Source: VRUE01 sp963718775 (lineage in GTDB: Bacteria; Actinomycetota; Thermoleophilia; Solirubrobacterales; 70-9). Taken from it: a stretch of DNA of 64,000 bases. The position numbers and the translations under genes were made by a program. Under the pieces are notes generated by a model that had not been told where the DNA came from, ran no database searches, and worked only from the letters and a program-made list of their open reading frames with translations. The stretch spans positions 248,001-312,000 of the forward strand of contig OY970377.1 in assembly GCA_963718775.1 (NCBI GenBank), given 5' to 3'. Below, one piece after another: positions 1 through 11,803 of this stretch (its first letter is position 1; the number at the start of each line of letters is the position of its first letter).

Positions 1-431
1 AGCGAGTGCTCGTTGTGCTTGAAGCCGCTGCCACAACGCTCGCGCAGAGCCGCGTCCAGCGCCTCCTCGCCGGCATGGCCGAAGGGCGGGTGACCGAGGT
101 CGTGGCCGAGCCCGATCGCCTCGGTGAGATCCTCGTTGAGACTGAGCGCGCGAGCCACCGTACGAGCGATCCCACAAGCCTCCAAAGTATGGGTGAGGCG
201 CGTGCGGTAGTGATCGCCCTCGGGCGCGACGAAGACCTGCGTCTTGTGCTTGAGCCGGCGAAAGGCCTTGCTATGCACGATCCGATCGCGATCACGCTGA
301 AACGGCGTCCGCAACGGACTATCAGCCTCCTCGACAGCCCGGCGCGCCGGATAGGACCGAGTCGCCTCGGGTACAAGGAACTCCTCCTCCCAAGCGCGCA
401 CCCGCTCCTCAAACGCCACCGTCGCATCCAT
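1..431 (-). CDS. dgt: dGTP triphosphohydrolase (dGTPase), 3' end beyond window
   Basis: HD-superfamily enzyme that hydrolyses dNTPs such as dGTP to nucleoside and triphosphate. Translating the minus strand from the ATG at 431 gives 143 codons with no stop before the left edge. The family N-terminus is clear: SPLRTPFQRDRDRIVHSKAF, then RLKHKTQVF, a metal-binding His in RLTHTLE, and the HD motif GLGHDLGHPPFGHAGE near residue 115. Only the first third of the protein is in the window. It lies downstream of recO on the same strand, separated by a long hairpin, so it may have its own promoter. Confidence 0.9.
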   Translation of the reverse strand, partial: MDATVAFEERVRAWEEEFLVPEATRSYPARRAVEEADSPLRTPFQRDRDRIVHSKAFRRLKHKTQVFVAPEGDHYRTRLTHTLEACGIARTVARALSLNEDLTEAIGLGHDLGHPPFGHAGEEALDAALRERCGSGFKHNEHS

Positions 432-442
432 CCGTCGATCCT

Positions 443-562
443 AAGGCCCGATCACGGCAGGGGTGAAGCGTCTTGTACTTTTTGCGGGCCCCGCACCGGG
501 CGCCAGCCATCCCACTCTCCTTCGCAAAAAGTTAAGCGAAACCCCTGCCGTGATCGGGCCTT
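443..562. repeat. 120-bp inverted repeat between recO and dgt
   Basis: A perfect 22-bp inverted repeat (443-464 against 541-562; the arm starts AAGGCCCGATCACGG) encloses about 76 bp. A second, weaker inverted match lies inside it, ACTTTTTGCG on the left against CGCAAAAAGT on the right. The right arm covers the recO stop codon at 561-563. It could end recO transcripts, although no T-run follows the stem, or it could be a member of the palindromic elements seen elsewhere in the window. Confidence 0.7.
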
Positions 563-1286
563 ACGCAGCGGCGCGGAGTTGCACGTGCGCATGATGCTCA
601 AGGGTGTCGCCCACCGCACGCTCTACCTGGCGCAACGCCTGCTCGCCAGCAGCCGGCGCCTCGGCCAGCGGGCTGCCGATCGCCCCGACCATGAAGCCGT
701 GCGCCTCCTCGGAGAGCGGGAAGGAGCCCGCTTCGCAGCTGGCGCAGACGATGCCGCCGGCGGCGCCGGAGAAGCCGGCCAGATGCTCGGCCTCGCCGCA
801 GTGCGCGCAGGAGGCCAACTCAGGCGCGAAGCCGGCAACCAACGCCAGCTTGAGCCGGAAGGAGAGCGCGGTCTCGATGCCCGCCGCCCGCTCGGCTGTG
901 GGGTCGTCGAGCAGGGCCAGATAGCGACAGAGCAGGTTGTAGGCGGGCGGGTTTGGCTCGGCGGAGTCGAGCAGACGCAGGACCGCGTCGCAGGCACGGG
1001 CGCCGGCATTCAGGGCCGGCCCCGAGGCGCGCAGCCGCGGGTAGCCGTCGAAAGTGGACACGTTGGTCACGGTGAGCAGCTCGCCGCGCCCTTCGTGCAG
1101 CACCAGGTCGAGGCGGAAGAACGGCTCCAGCCGGCCCCCGAAGCGCGAGCGCGGTTTCCGCACCCCCTTGGCGATAGCGCCGATTCGACCTCGCGTCTTG
1201 GAGTAGAGGTGGAGGATGCGATCGGCCTCGCCATAGCGGATGCTGCGCAGCACCACCGCCTCTGTCTTCAGCGTCTTGCCGGCCAT
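561..1286 (-). CDS. recO: DNA repair protein RecO
   Basis: RecO helps load RecA onto SSB-coated single strands in the RecFOR pathway. The 241-residue protein starts at the ATG at 1286 (MAGKTLKTEAVVLRS). It has an N-terminal OB fold (YGEADRILHLYSKTRGRIG, GVRKPRSRFGGRLEPF) and a helical C-terminal half. A zinc site with paired cysteines, CAHC and CASC about 20 residues apart, lies near residues 150-175. The length fits the family. The stop codon sits inside the right arm of the 120-bp inverted repeat, and mutM lies 7 bp upstream on the same strand, so the two are probably co-transcribed. Confidence 0.92.
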   Translation of the reverse strand: MAGKTLKTEAVVLRSIRYGEADRILHLYSKTRGRIGAIAKGVRKPRSRFGGRLEPFFRLDLVLHEGRGELLTVTNVSTFDGYPRLRASGPALNAGARACDAVLRLLDSAEPNPPAYNLLCRYLALLDDPTAERAAGIETALSFRLKLALVAGFAPELASCAHCGEAEHLAGFSGAAGGIVCASCEAGSFPLSEEAHGFMVGAIGSPLAEAPAAGEQALRQVERAVGDTLEHHAHVQLRAAA

Positions 1287-1293
1287 AGCCGAG

Positions 1294-2208
1294 CTACGGT
1301 GAACGACGTGCCGGACGGCGCTTGCGGGGCCGGCGCCGCAGCCGCACCTGGCAACTCGGGCAGTAGTAGGTCGAGCGCCCGGAGACGACGATCCGCACGA
1401 TCGCGCCGCCGCACTCGGGGCACGGCTCCCCCTCCCGGGTGTGGACGAGGAACTCGTCCTGCATCGTGCCTCTCTCGCCGCGGCCGTCGCGGTAGTCGTC
1501 GATCGAGGCGCCACCGCCGTCTATTCCGGCGGCGAGTGCGGCCACAACGGCGTCCCTCAGCGCCTCATGATGCTCGGGCTTCATCGAGCCCGCCGGTGAG
1601 AGCGGGTGCAGCCGCGCCCGGAAAAGCGCCTCGTCGGCGTAGATGTTGCCAACCCCGGCGACGCCGGACTGGTCGAGCAGGAAGGACTTCAGCGGCACCG
1701 TACGACCAGCGGCCATCTCTCCCAACGCCTCGGCAGTGAACTGCTCGGAGAACGGCTCGACCCCGAGCTTCGCGAAGCGCTCGTCCAAGTCCGCATCGTC
1801 GATCAGGAAGGCCTCGCCGAAGCGGCGCGGATCGGTGAACCAGAGCGCACGCCCGTCGTCGAGGCCGAAGCGGGCGCGCAGGTGGCGCTCGGAGACCGAG
1901 CGCTCGTTCTCGTAGAGTCGCCGCCCTTCGGAGGGATCGAGCTTGCTCTCGCCCTCGACCAGGACCAGGTTGCCGGTCATCCGCAGGTGCATGACCAGGG
2001 TCCGCTCTCCCTCCAGGCCGAGCAGCAGGTACTTGCCGCGCCGCGTCAACCCCTCGATCTGAGACCCCTCGACGGCCTTCTCCAGCATCGCCGCGAGCAT
2101 CGGCCGGCACCAGCGCGGGTCGAGCACCTCCAGCCGCGCGATCCGCCGCCCTTCGATCTCCGGCTCCAACTGCCGGCAAACGGTCTCCACCTCGGGCAGC
2201 TCAGGCAC
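1294..2208 (-). CDS. mutM: Formamidopyrimidine-DNA glycosylase (Fpg/MutM)
   Basis: Bifunctional glycosylase/AP lyase that removes oxidised purines such as 8-oxoguanine. The protein is 304 aa with a GTG start at 2208. It begins PELPEVETV, giving the catalytic Pro2 and Glu3, has the conserved GVGNIYADEALF segment near residue 185, and ends in a zinc finger with CPEC and CPSC pairs followed by a basic tail. Length and motifs match active MutM. It lies between recO (7 bp downstream) and xerD, with a palindromic element at 2227-2275 in the upstream gap. Confidence 0.95.
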   Translation of the reverse strand: MPELPEVETVCRQLEPEIEGRRIARLEVLDPRWCRPMLAAMLEKAVEGSQIEGLTRRGKYLLLGLEGERTLVMHLRMTGNLVLVEGESKLDPSEGRRLYENERSVSERHLRARFGLDDGRALWFTDPRRFGEAFLIDDADLDERFAKLGVEPFSEQFTAEALGEMAAGRTVPLKSFLLDQSGVAGVGNIYADEALFRARLHPLSPAGSMKPEHHEALRDAVVAALAAGIDGGGASIDDYRDGRGERGTMQDEFLVHTREGEPCPECGGAIVRIVVSGRSTYYCPSCQVRLRRRPRKRRPARRSP

Positions 2209-2226
2209 CCCCTAGTTCTATCGAAT

Positions 2227-2275
2227 GCTGACTTCGTCTTTCTTCGCGCATAGCGCGAAGAAACGGGAAGTCAGC
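2227..2275. repeat. Short palindromic element (copy A)
   Basis: A 49-bp near-perfect palindrome. The outer arms GCTGACTTC / GAAGTCAGC (9 bp) and inner arms TTTCTTCGCGC / GCGCGAAGAAA (11 bp) enclose the loop ATA. It lies 7 bp past the xerD stop. The first 14 bases and the outer stem nearly match the element at 59848-59895, over 57 kb away, which points to a dispersed repeat and not a simple local terminator. Confidence 0.8.
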
Positions 2276-2281
2276 GGGGCT

Positions 2282-3226
<945 letters not shown>

Positions 3227-3252
3227 GGCGGGGTGGTTCTCTCCCCCGCGCG

Positions 3253-4296
3253 TTACACCTTTCCGCGCAAGGCGGCGCCCGCGGCGAGCGGGGCGGCGAA
3301 GAAGAGTGGATCCTCGTCGAGGCCGCGGCCCATAGTGTGAGCTGGTAGTCCACTCGCGGCGTAGCCATCGAGGTCGACCGCCTCTTCGAGCAGGCGGTGG
3401 CGCCAGCCGGCGGCAGTGGCGAGCACGGCGATCGGCACCAGCTCGCTCGCGGGGACCGGCACTTCCACCGCAGCGAGCAGCATCTGCATCACGGTGAGCG
3501 TGTGGTGGCTTACCGGGCGATGCCGCTCGCGCGGGTCGGCGCTGGAGAGGCGGGGCGAGAGCAGCGTCGGGAGACCGAGAGCGAGCGCGGCGTGAGCGCT
3601 GTCCAGCGCGGCAAGGCCACCATGGCCAAGGCGGGTGTCGGAGCCGATGATGCCCGGGCCCGGACCGGCTATCACCGCGTCCCAGCCGAGGTTTTGGACG
3701 GCCGCGTCAAGGGCGCCGGCGACCGAGATCGCCTCGTGCTCGCCGCCGTATGTGGGGGCGGCGGTGATGTGTCCGCAGAGCAAACCGCGCTCGCGAAGCT
3801 CAGCCAAGTCGCGGCTGAGCGAGCCGGGCAGCGCCCCGCCCGCCGTCTGCACGTAGCCGACCTTTGCGTCCGGCGCCACCTGCGCAGCCGCCCAGGTGGC
3901 AGGCGCCAAGTGTCCGTGCAGCGGAATAACCAGCACTGGCACCGCAGGTCGTTCCGGTGCGCCTTTTCCGTCTATATCCGGGATAAAGCGCACCGGAAGC
4001 TCGGCTGGATCGACTGGGTGCTGGAGCGACGTGTAGTTGAGCTTCATCACGTGCTCGTCGCCCGGGGCGCTGCCGGCCTCGAGGCCGCGAGTCAGGTTGA
4101 CGTGGACGACATCGAAGCCGCCCGAGCCGAGGCCCAGATCGAGAGCAGCGACGTTGACGACCACCTCGTCGCCCTCGCGCATCTCTCCCAGCAGTGCCGT
4201 ATCGGCCCAAGCGGGCCGGCGCTCACCGTCGACCTCGACCACCAGCGGCTCCTCGCCGACGACGACACCACGGCGCAGCTTCAGGCGCCCGTTCAC
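3253..4296 (-). CDS. DUF3866 family protein carrying an in-frame palindromic insert
   Basis: A 347-aa protein of the DUF3866 family, known from actinobacteria next to xerD and pyrG; its function is unknown to me. Recognisable parts are MKLNYTSLQHPV near residue 85, the glycine-rich GPGPGIIGSDTRLGHGGL and the C-terminal VSHHTLTV segment. Residues about 100-116 are encoded by a 47-bp palindrome at 3952-3998, which looks like an in-frame insertion into a variable loop. The start codon overlaps the stop of the upstream M20 peptidase by 4 bp, so translation is probably coupled. Confidence 0.8.
   Translation of the reverse strand: MNGRLKLRRGVVVGEEPLVVEVDGERRPAWADTALLGEMREGDEVVVNVAALDLGLGSGGFDVVHVNLTRGLEAGSAPGDEHVMKLNYTSLQHPVDPAELPVRFIPDIDGKGAPERPAVPVLVIPLHGHLAPATWAAAQVAPDAKVGYVQTAGGALPGSLSRDLAELRERGLLCGHITAAPTYGGEHEAISVAGALDAAVQNLGWDAVIAGPGPGIIGSDTRLGHGGLAALDSAHAALALGLPTLLSPRLSSADPRERHRPVSHHTLTVMQMLLAAVEVPVPASELVPIAVLATAAGWRHRLLEEAVDLDGYAASGLPAHTMGRGLDEDPLFFAAPLAAGAALRGKV
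3952..3998. repeat. Palindromic element inside the DUF3866 gene
   Basis: A 47-bp palindrome with outer arms TTCCGGTGCGC / GCGCACCGGAA (11 bp) around a 24-bp core TTTTCCGTCTATATCCGGG...AAA. The element at 21422-21468 has the same length and the same outer arms, and its core is close to the reverse complement of this one. Here it is read through in frame, giving a short insert containing PVRFIPDIDGKGAPER. Confidence 0.85.
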
Positions 4297-5402
4297 CCCG
4301 CGCTCGCGGCAGCCTCGGCAACGATGCCCTCACAAACCTCGAGCATCGCGTCGAGGTTGCGAGCGCTCACCGCCTCCTCCGCCGTGTGGTTGGCCTCGGT
4401 GCCGTTGGCCAGCAAGACACAGTCGAAGCCGTCGACGATCAGCGCGTTGGCGTCGCTGCCGCCGCCGGTCGCCGTCCGTTGCGGCTCGAAGCCCGCCCGG
4501 CGCAGGCCGGCCTCGGCGAACGCCAGTGCCGGCGAGGACGGCGGAATCTGGTAGCCACGGAAAAGCTCCCCGATGCGAACATCGACGTCGCAGCCGTGCT
4601 CGCTGGCGCCCCAGGCACAGGCGTCGCCCAACAACCCCGCAACCTCGGCCGCCCGCACCGAGTCGAGGCTGCGCGCCTCGGCGACGATCCCGCAGTGGCC
4701 CGGGACGACGTTGCCCGAGGTTCCGCCCGAGATCACCCCGACGTTGGCCGTCGTCTCCTCGTCGAGGCGTCCCAGCTCCATCCGCGAGATCGCGGCTGCG
4801 GCTGCGGCGATCGCGTTGCTGCCGTCCTCGGGTCGAATGCCCGCATGGGCCTCGACCCCGGCGAAGTCCGCTCGCACGCTCTGTTGAGTCGGCGAAGTGA
4901 CGATCACCTCGCCAATCGCGCTGGCGTGATCGAGCACGAAGCCGACCTCGGAGCGAAGGACCGAGGCGTCGAACGCCTTCGCCCCGCGCAGCCCCTGCTC
5001 CTCGGCCACGGTCAGGACCAACTCGATCCCCACCGGCGGTGGCTCCGAGGCGTGGCGCGCGACCAGCTCCATGAAGACCGCGACGGCCGCCTTGTTGTCG
5101 GCGCCGAGGATTGTGTCTCCAGCGCTGCGGAAGACACCCTCGGATTCGACCACCTCGATCTGGCCCCTGTGCGGGACGGTGTCGATGTGGGCGCAGAACA
5201 TCACCCACTGGTCACGGCTGCCCGGCAGTCGCGCGAGGAGGTTCCCCGCACCCGCTTCGGCCGGGCCGGCCGCCTCGTCCTCGCTGACCTCGAGCCCGAG
5301 CGCGCGCAGTTCGGCGGCGATCGTGTCCGCCACCTCGCGCTCCTCACCCGTAGGACTGCGAATCTCGCAGAGCCTCACAAAAGTCTCGTGCAGCCTCTCC
5401 AC
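4293..5402 (-). CDS. M20-family metallopeptidase (peptidase T-like)
   Basis: Zinc-dependent cytoplasmic exopeptidase of the M20 family, closest in style to PepT-like tripeptidases. The 369-aa protein shows the metal ligands in order: FCAHIDTVPHRG (His, Asp), ILGADNKAAVAVF (bridging Asp), TVAEEQGLRGAK (general-base Glu pair), LDHASAIGEV (Asp) and NGTEANHTAEEAVS (C-terminal His). The dimerisation domain lies between residues about 180 and 290. It overlaps the DUF3866 gene by 4 bp and follows pyrG by 35 bp on the same strand. The exact substrate cannot be read from the sequence. Confidence 0.88.
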   Translation of the reverse strand: MERLHETFVRLCEIRSPTGEEREVADTIAAELRALGLEVSEDEAAGPAEAGAGNLLARLPGSRDQWVMFCAHIDTVPHRGQIEVVESEGVFRSAGDTILGADNKAAVAVFMELVARHASEPPPVGIELVLTVAEEQGLRGAKAFDASVLRSEVGFVLDHASAIGEVIVTSPTQQSVRADFAGVEAHAGIRPEDGSNAIAAAAAAISRMELGRLDEETTANVGVISGGTSGNVVPGHCGIVAEARSLDSVRAAEVAGLLGDACAWGASEHGCDVDVRIGELFRGYQIPPSSPALAFAEAGLRRAGFEPQRTATGGGSDANALIVDGFDCVLLANGTEANHTAEEAVSARNLDAMLEVCEGIVAEAAASAG

Positions 5403-5437
5403 GACGGACAGGCTAACCGGCGATCGAGTTCAGGGCG

Positions 5438-7122
<1,685 letters not shown>

Positions 7123-7126
<4 letters not shown>

Positions 7127-7959
7127 GCTCTGCCGAGCGAGTCTAGCCATCGCAATGGCGGAACCGATTCGATCGTCGCCGAGATCGAACGCAACTCTCC
7201 GTAAATGGTCACTCCGGCGACCGCGGCGAGGGCGATCAACCGCGCGTCGGCCCCCAGCGTGGTCAGCAACCAGACGCCGGCGACGGCGCCGACCAGGTTG
7301 GAGCCGGTGTCGCCGAGCATCGCTCGCTCGCGCAAGGTGAACCAGGCGCCGACGAGGACCGGGCCGGCGAAGACCCCCAGCAGCTCCAGCGGCGCGATCG
7401 TCCAAGCGCCGAGGCAGAGCCCGGCGCCGAGCAGCGCCAACCCCTTCTCCACTCGTCCCGGCCGCAGGTCGAGCAGGTTGAAGGCATTGGTGGCGAGGAT
7501 CAGCAGCGCGACGTCGGCGAGGTAGCGCCATGACTCGAGCCCGCGCCCGGAGACGACGTAGGCGGCGAGCGCCAGCGCCCCAAGCGCCTTCACCGCCCCG
7601 GTCGAGAGACTGCCTTCGCGCAGCGCTCGCGCATGCCCGCGCCAGCCGCGCGGCGCCGCCGCTGTCTCACCGCGTCCCAGCGAGTCGTCGAGGAAGCCAA
7701 GAAATGCGACGCCGAGTAGATAGGGCATCCACTGCCGCAGATCGGGTGCGAGCAGATCGAGGTCGGCACGATCGTCGAGAAAGGCGAGTGGCGCCAGGGC
7801 GACGAGAGCCGCTGTCGCCAGCACCGCGCCAAGCGGAAAGGCGAGGCGGGCAGTGCGGTAGTTCTCCCGCACCAGGCCGGCATCGAACAACCCCCGTATG
7901 CCCGCCGGGGCGACGAGCAGGGCGACGGCGATCGCGACCGGGAAGCCGATCCAGGTCAC
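7123..7959 (-). CDS. MraY/WecA-like glycosyl-1-phosphate transferase family membrane protein
   Basis: A 278-aa polytopic membrane protein with about eight hydrophobic segments. It resembles the family that moves sugar-1-phosphates from UDP onto polyprenyl phosphate. Motifs seen are FLGFLDDSLG (Asp pair), NAFNLLDLRPGR (the NxxD position) and MLGDTGSNLVGA. It is shorter than MraY (about 320-360 aa) and the usual cytoplasmic catalytic loops are reduced, so activity is uncertain. It sits between pyrG (4-bp overlap) and the mctB-like gene, where a similar small gene is common in this class as far as I recall. Confidence 0.65.
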
Positions 7960-7973
7960 AGGGCATCCATCTG

Positions 7974-8846
7974 TTAGCGCGACTCCGCCGGCGGCAGCAG
8001 ATCAGGCAGCAGGCGGTCGGCCGAGCCCCTGACGCCGAAGCTGCCCTCGGCGCCGAGCAGGCCGAAGATCAGCGCCACCTGGCCGGCAGGCATCTCCACG
8101 TCGTCGACGCTGGCAAGGTCGTTTCCGCTGAAGAAGGAGACCGAGGAGGTTTCGTCGGTCGATGTCTCGACTCCCACTGCCGGCGTGCGGGTGCCCTCGA
8201 TGCCGCTCATCAGCGCCGCTTCGAGCTCGCTCGCGGTCGAGCGCTGCTCGGTCCCCATCTCTTCGGGCACGTCGCGGACGACGATGACGCCGTCGAGGGC
8301 GCCGAAGTTGCCGCTCGCCCGCGAGAAGAGGTGATTGCGTACGCCTTCAAGCAGGGTGCCGCCGCGGACGATCTGACGTCCGACGCCGACGCCGAAAGCG
8401 GTCAGCGTCTCGCCGTTGCGCCTGATGTCGGCCAGGCGGGTCTTGGCGAGGTCGGCGGAGATCGCACGAAGGTCGACTGGCTCGCGCACCACCCCGATTC
8501 CGACCAGGCGCGCCCCGGTCGGGCCGAGCGCCTCCTCGATCGCCGCTGACGTATCTCCGGAGAGGTCGCCGATCGCGACGACTCCGATTCGCCTGCCCTC
8601 GAGGCGGTCACGCACCAACGCCGGGTAGACGCGACCGGCGAACTCGTCGGAGCGGTCCAGCTTGCCGCTCAGCTCGTCGGCCCGCTCGCGTTCGTCCTGG
8701 AGGTTGCCGGTGAGGCTGCGCTCGAGGTCCTTGCGGGTGTTGTTCAGCGCGTCGCCGCCGAACTCGGCGCCAATCAGGATGCCGATCGCGAGAGCGAGGA
8801 AGACGGCGACCAGCGAGATCGCGTGATATCGAGCGCTGTAACCCAT
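7974..8846 (-). CDS. mctB: MctB-like (copper transporter family) membrane-anchored protein
   Basis: A 290-aa protein with one N-terminal membrane segment (SLVAVFLALAIGILIGAEF), then a coiled coil (LERSLTGNLQDERERADELS) and an extracellular alpha/beta domain. This layout and the start MGYSARYHAISL match the MctB family of actinobacteria, described in mycobacteria as an outer-membrane-associated protein limiting copper accumulation. The position between pyrG and steA is the same as in M. tuberculosis. A copper role here is inferred from that family only; I see no Cys- or His-rich copper motif. Confidence 0.75.
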   Translation of the reverse strand: MGYSARYHAISLVAVFLALAIGILIGAEFGGDALNNTRKDLERSLTGNLQDERERADELSGKLDRSDEFAGRVYPALVRDRLEGRRIGVVAIGDLSGDTSAAIEEALGPTGARLVGIGVVREPVDLRAISADLAKTRLADIRRNGETLTAFGVGVGRQIVRGGTLLEGVRNHLFSRASGNFGALDGVIVVRDVPEEMGTEQRSTASELEAALMSGIEGTRTPAVGVETSTDETSSVSFFSGNDLASVDDVEMPAGQVALIFGLLGAEGSFGVRGSADRLLPDLLPPAESR

Positions 8847-8884
8847 CGGCGGCCCGGAAGGCTAGATGCTCGCCTGCCCGCGCA

Positions 8885-10072
8885 CTAAACCCCGAGCCAG
8901 ATCTTGATCTTCAGCCAGATCAGCTCGACCAGGTCACTGAGCGCCGGCGAGGTGATCACGACGATCGCCAAGAGGACCATGAAGGCCGCGAAGAAGAGGG
9001 CCAGCGGGCCGAATGGCGAGCTCGGGTTGTAGAGCCGGCTCACCCCCTTCGCGTCGACCAGCTTCTCGCCGATCCGCAGGCGGGTCAGGAAGGTCGAGGA
9101 CATGCCGCCGCGCTTGCGGTCGAGGAACTCGATCAGGTTGAAGTGGGCGCCGACGCTGACGATCAGCGCCGCGCCCTTCTCGAAGGCGAGCAGCATCGCG
9201 ACGTCCTCGCTGGTGCCGGCAGCGGGCAGCAGGGTGTGCTCGAGGCCCATCTCGAGCAGGCGCTGGTGGCCGGGGGCGCGCCCGTCGGGATAGGCGTGGA
9301 CGATCAGCTCCGCCCCGCAGCGCAGGGCCTCGTCGCCGGCGGAGTCCATGTCGCCGACGATCATGTCGGGCTTCATCCCCGCCTCCAGCACCCCGTTGGC
9401 GCCGCCGTCGACGGCGACGATCAGCGGCCGCACGTCACGGATGTAGGCGCGCAGGGCCTTGAGGTCGCGACGGTGGCGGTCGCCGCGGACGACGATCAGG
9501 ACGTGGCGATCGCGGAAGTTGGCCCGGGTCGGTGGGAACTCGATGCTGCCGGTCAGCAGGTCGGTCTCCTGGCGCACGTGCGCGACGGTGTTCTCGGCGA
9601 ATTCGGCGAGCGCCTCGTCGACCCGCTCGAGCTGCTCGTCGCGCTGCCGTTCAAGTTCCTCCACCCCGAGGGCCCGGCCGCGCATCAGCTCGCGCCCACC
9701 GACGAGGATCGCTCCCGATGCGATCGTGATCCGGTCGCCGTCGCCGAGCAGCTCGAAGGGATCCCCCTCCTCGACGTCGACCAGCCTCACCCCGGCCTGG
9801 GCCAGCAGCAGCGGGCCGGCGTTGGGATAGCGACCGTCGGAGGAAGGCGAGGCGTTGATCACGGTCCCGACGCCGCTGGCGATCAGCTCCTCGGCCGCGA
9901 TTCGGTCGATGTTGACGTGGTCGATGACGGCCACGTCACCGGGGACAAGTCGCCGCACGAGGTGCTTGGTGCGACGGCCGAGCCGCACCGTGCCTTCGAT
10001 CGCCTCGGCCGACGACGCCCCGTTACGGCGTGTGAGCAGCGCAGGGAGGCGACGGCGACTGTCGGTAGCCAC
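8885..10072 (-). CDS. steA: SteA-like membrane-anchored TPK-domain protein
   Basis: A 395-aa protein of the family typified by corynebacterial SteA, which works in cell separation with SteB. It has an N-terminal region (VRLGRRTKHLVRRLVPGDVA, IDHVNIDRIAAEELI), a central thiamin pyrophosphokinase-like domain (IVAVDGGANGVLEAGMKPDM, VGDMDSAGDEAL) and a C-terminal membrane helix (FGPLALFFAAFMVLLAIVVI). The original enzymatic role of the TPK fold is probably lost. Its place between mctB and recN copies the mycobacterial order. The 3' end lies 39 bp from the mctB-like start. Confidence 0.85.
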   Translation of the reverse strand: MATDSRRRLPALLTRRNGASSAEAIEGTVRLGRRTKHLVRRLVPGDVAVIDHVNIDRIAAEELIASGVGTVINASPSSDGRYPNAGPLLLAQAGVRLVDVEEGDPFELLGDGDRITIASGAILVGGRELMRGRALGVEELERQRDEQLERVDEALAEFAENTVAHVRQETDLLTGSIEFPPTRANFRDRHVLIVVRGDRHRRDLKALRAYIRDVRPLIVAVDGGANGVLEAGMKPDMIVGDMDSAGDEALRCGAELIVHAYPDGRAPGHQRLLEMGLEHTLLPAAGTSEDVAMLLAFEKGAALIVSVGAHFNLIEFLDRKRGGMSSTFLTRLRIGEKLVDAKGVSRLYNPSSPFGPLALFFAAFMVLLAIVVITSPALSDLVELIWLKIKIWLGV

Positions 10073-10112
10073 CGGTGCAGGTTAACCGCCCTGGCAAGCG
10101 GCTCAAAGCCGC

Positions 10113-11803
10113 TCAGGCAGCGGCGAGCAGCTCGCGAGCGTGGCGGGTGGCGGCGTCGTCGGAGCGCTCGCCACCGAGCATGCGGCGGATCTCCTCGACG
10201 ACCTCCTCGCCGTCGAGGCGGCGCACGCTGGCGCTGGCGCGCTCGCCGGAGAGGTCCTTCTCCAGCGTGAAGTGAGTCCCGGCCAGCGAGGCGACCTGGG
10301 GAAGGTGGGTGATGCAGAGGACCTGACGGCCCTCGCCGAGAGCGCGCAGCCGCTCGCCGACGGCACGCGCGGTCTTGCCCGCCGACGCCGGCATCGATCT
10401 CGTCGAAGACCAGCGTGCCGGCTCCCGCGCCACCGCCGAAGCCGCTCAGGGCCAGCATCACTCGCGAGAGCTCGCCTCCCGATGCCGCGTCGCGCAACGG
10501 CGCCGGCTCCAAGCCCGGGATTCGGCGCCAGCTTCAGCTCGACCGTCTCGGCACCACCCATGCCGAAGCCGTCGAGGTGCGCCGCCAGCACGACCTCGAG
10601 CCGCGCACCCGGCATCGCCAGTCGCTCCAGCTCCTCGGCCACCTCGCGCTCCAGCGGGGGCGCCGCTTTGGCCCGCCCCTTGCCGAGCTTGGCGCCGAGC
10701 TTGGTCCGGCGCGCTTCGGTCTCGGCCAAGCGCGACCTCGACCTCCGCCCAGCGCTCCTCCGCGTTCTCCAGACGGACAATCTCAACCCGGCAGTGCTCC
10801 GCGTGGGCAAGGACCGAATCGATGCTGCCGCCGTGCTTGCGCTGCAGGCGGTCGAGAGCCTCGAGGCGCTCTTCGATTGCGGCGAGGCGCCCCGGATCCG
10901 CCTCCAGGCCATCGAGATAGTCGCGCAGCTCGCCGGCGACGTCGCCCAGCTCGATCGCGAGGGCGCCGATCCGCGCCGCGAGCGCGTCGAGGCCGGCATC
11001 GACCCCACCCACGCCCTGCAGCAGCGCTTCGGCCTGCGCCAGGGCGCCGACCGCCCCGCCACCATCCTCGTCGGCGCCGATCGTGGCCGCCTGGGCGCCG
11101 GCCGCCGCCTCGCGCAAGCCCTCGGCGTGATGCAGCCGCTCACGCTCGCTGGCCAAGCCGGCCGCCTCCGTCGGGTCGGGCGCCACCTCCTCGATCTCGG
11201 CAGAGCTCGTAGCGATGGAGATCGAGGTCGCGCTCCCGCGAGCCATCGCGCTCGCGCAGCTCCTCCAGCTCCGCCGCCAAGCTGCAGGCAATCCCGGTGG
11301 GCCGCCCGGTAGCTCCTCGCGCAGCTCCAGATGAGCCTGCCCGGCGAAGCCGTCCAGCACCTCCATCTGCGCCGAGGAGATCGTCAGCTTGCGGTGCTCG
11401 TGCTGACCGTAGAAGGCGAGCAGCCGGCCGCCGAGCAGCTTCAGGTCCGACGCAGACGCGGCGCGCCCGGCGACGAAGGCACTCGTCCGTCCACTCGCCG
11501 AGACCCGCCGCCCGAGAACGACCTCGTCGGCATCCTCCGGCAGCCGCTCGGCGATCTCGGCCATCTCGGGCTCCTCCGAGCAATCCCTCTGGCAGGTCGA
11601 AGACACCCTCGACCCATGCCTCCTCAGCGCCGGGCCGAACGATCTGCGGCCGCGCCTTGCCGCCCATGAGCGAGATCAAGCGAGTGGGCGAGCACCGTCT
11701 TCCCCGCTCCGGTCTCGCCCGTGATCGCGTTGAGCCCCTCGCCGAGCCGCAATTCGGCTCGCTCGATCAGCAGCAGGTTCTCGATCCGAAGCTCTCGTAG
11801 CAC
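10113..11803 (-). pseudogene. recN: DNA repair ATPase RecN, reading frame broken about eight times
   Basis: SMC-like ATPase for double-strand break repair. A full-length RecN can be pieced together from three frames. It starts at a GTG at 11803 (LRELRIENLLLIERAEL) with Walker A TGETGAGKT. The coiled-coil arms contain AAELEELRERDGSRERDL. Signature ASGGELSRVMLAL, Walker B TLVFDEIDAGVGG and ITHLPQVASLAG follow, ending at 10113. Apparent shifts lie near 11679, 11580, 11310, 11277, 11201, 10729, 10511 and 10380. Each is repaired by removing one base, four times a T from CTTG. All catalytic motifs survive, so sequence error is likelier than decay. Confidence 0.85.

Noticed and set aside
6..1739. 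Long plus-strand open frame over recO and mutM
   Set aside because: It is the GC-rich shadow of minus-strand genes with clear families; its protein is Arg/Gly/Ala-rich without any domain.
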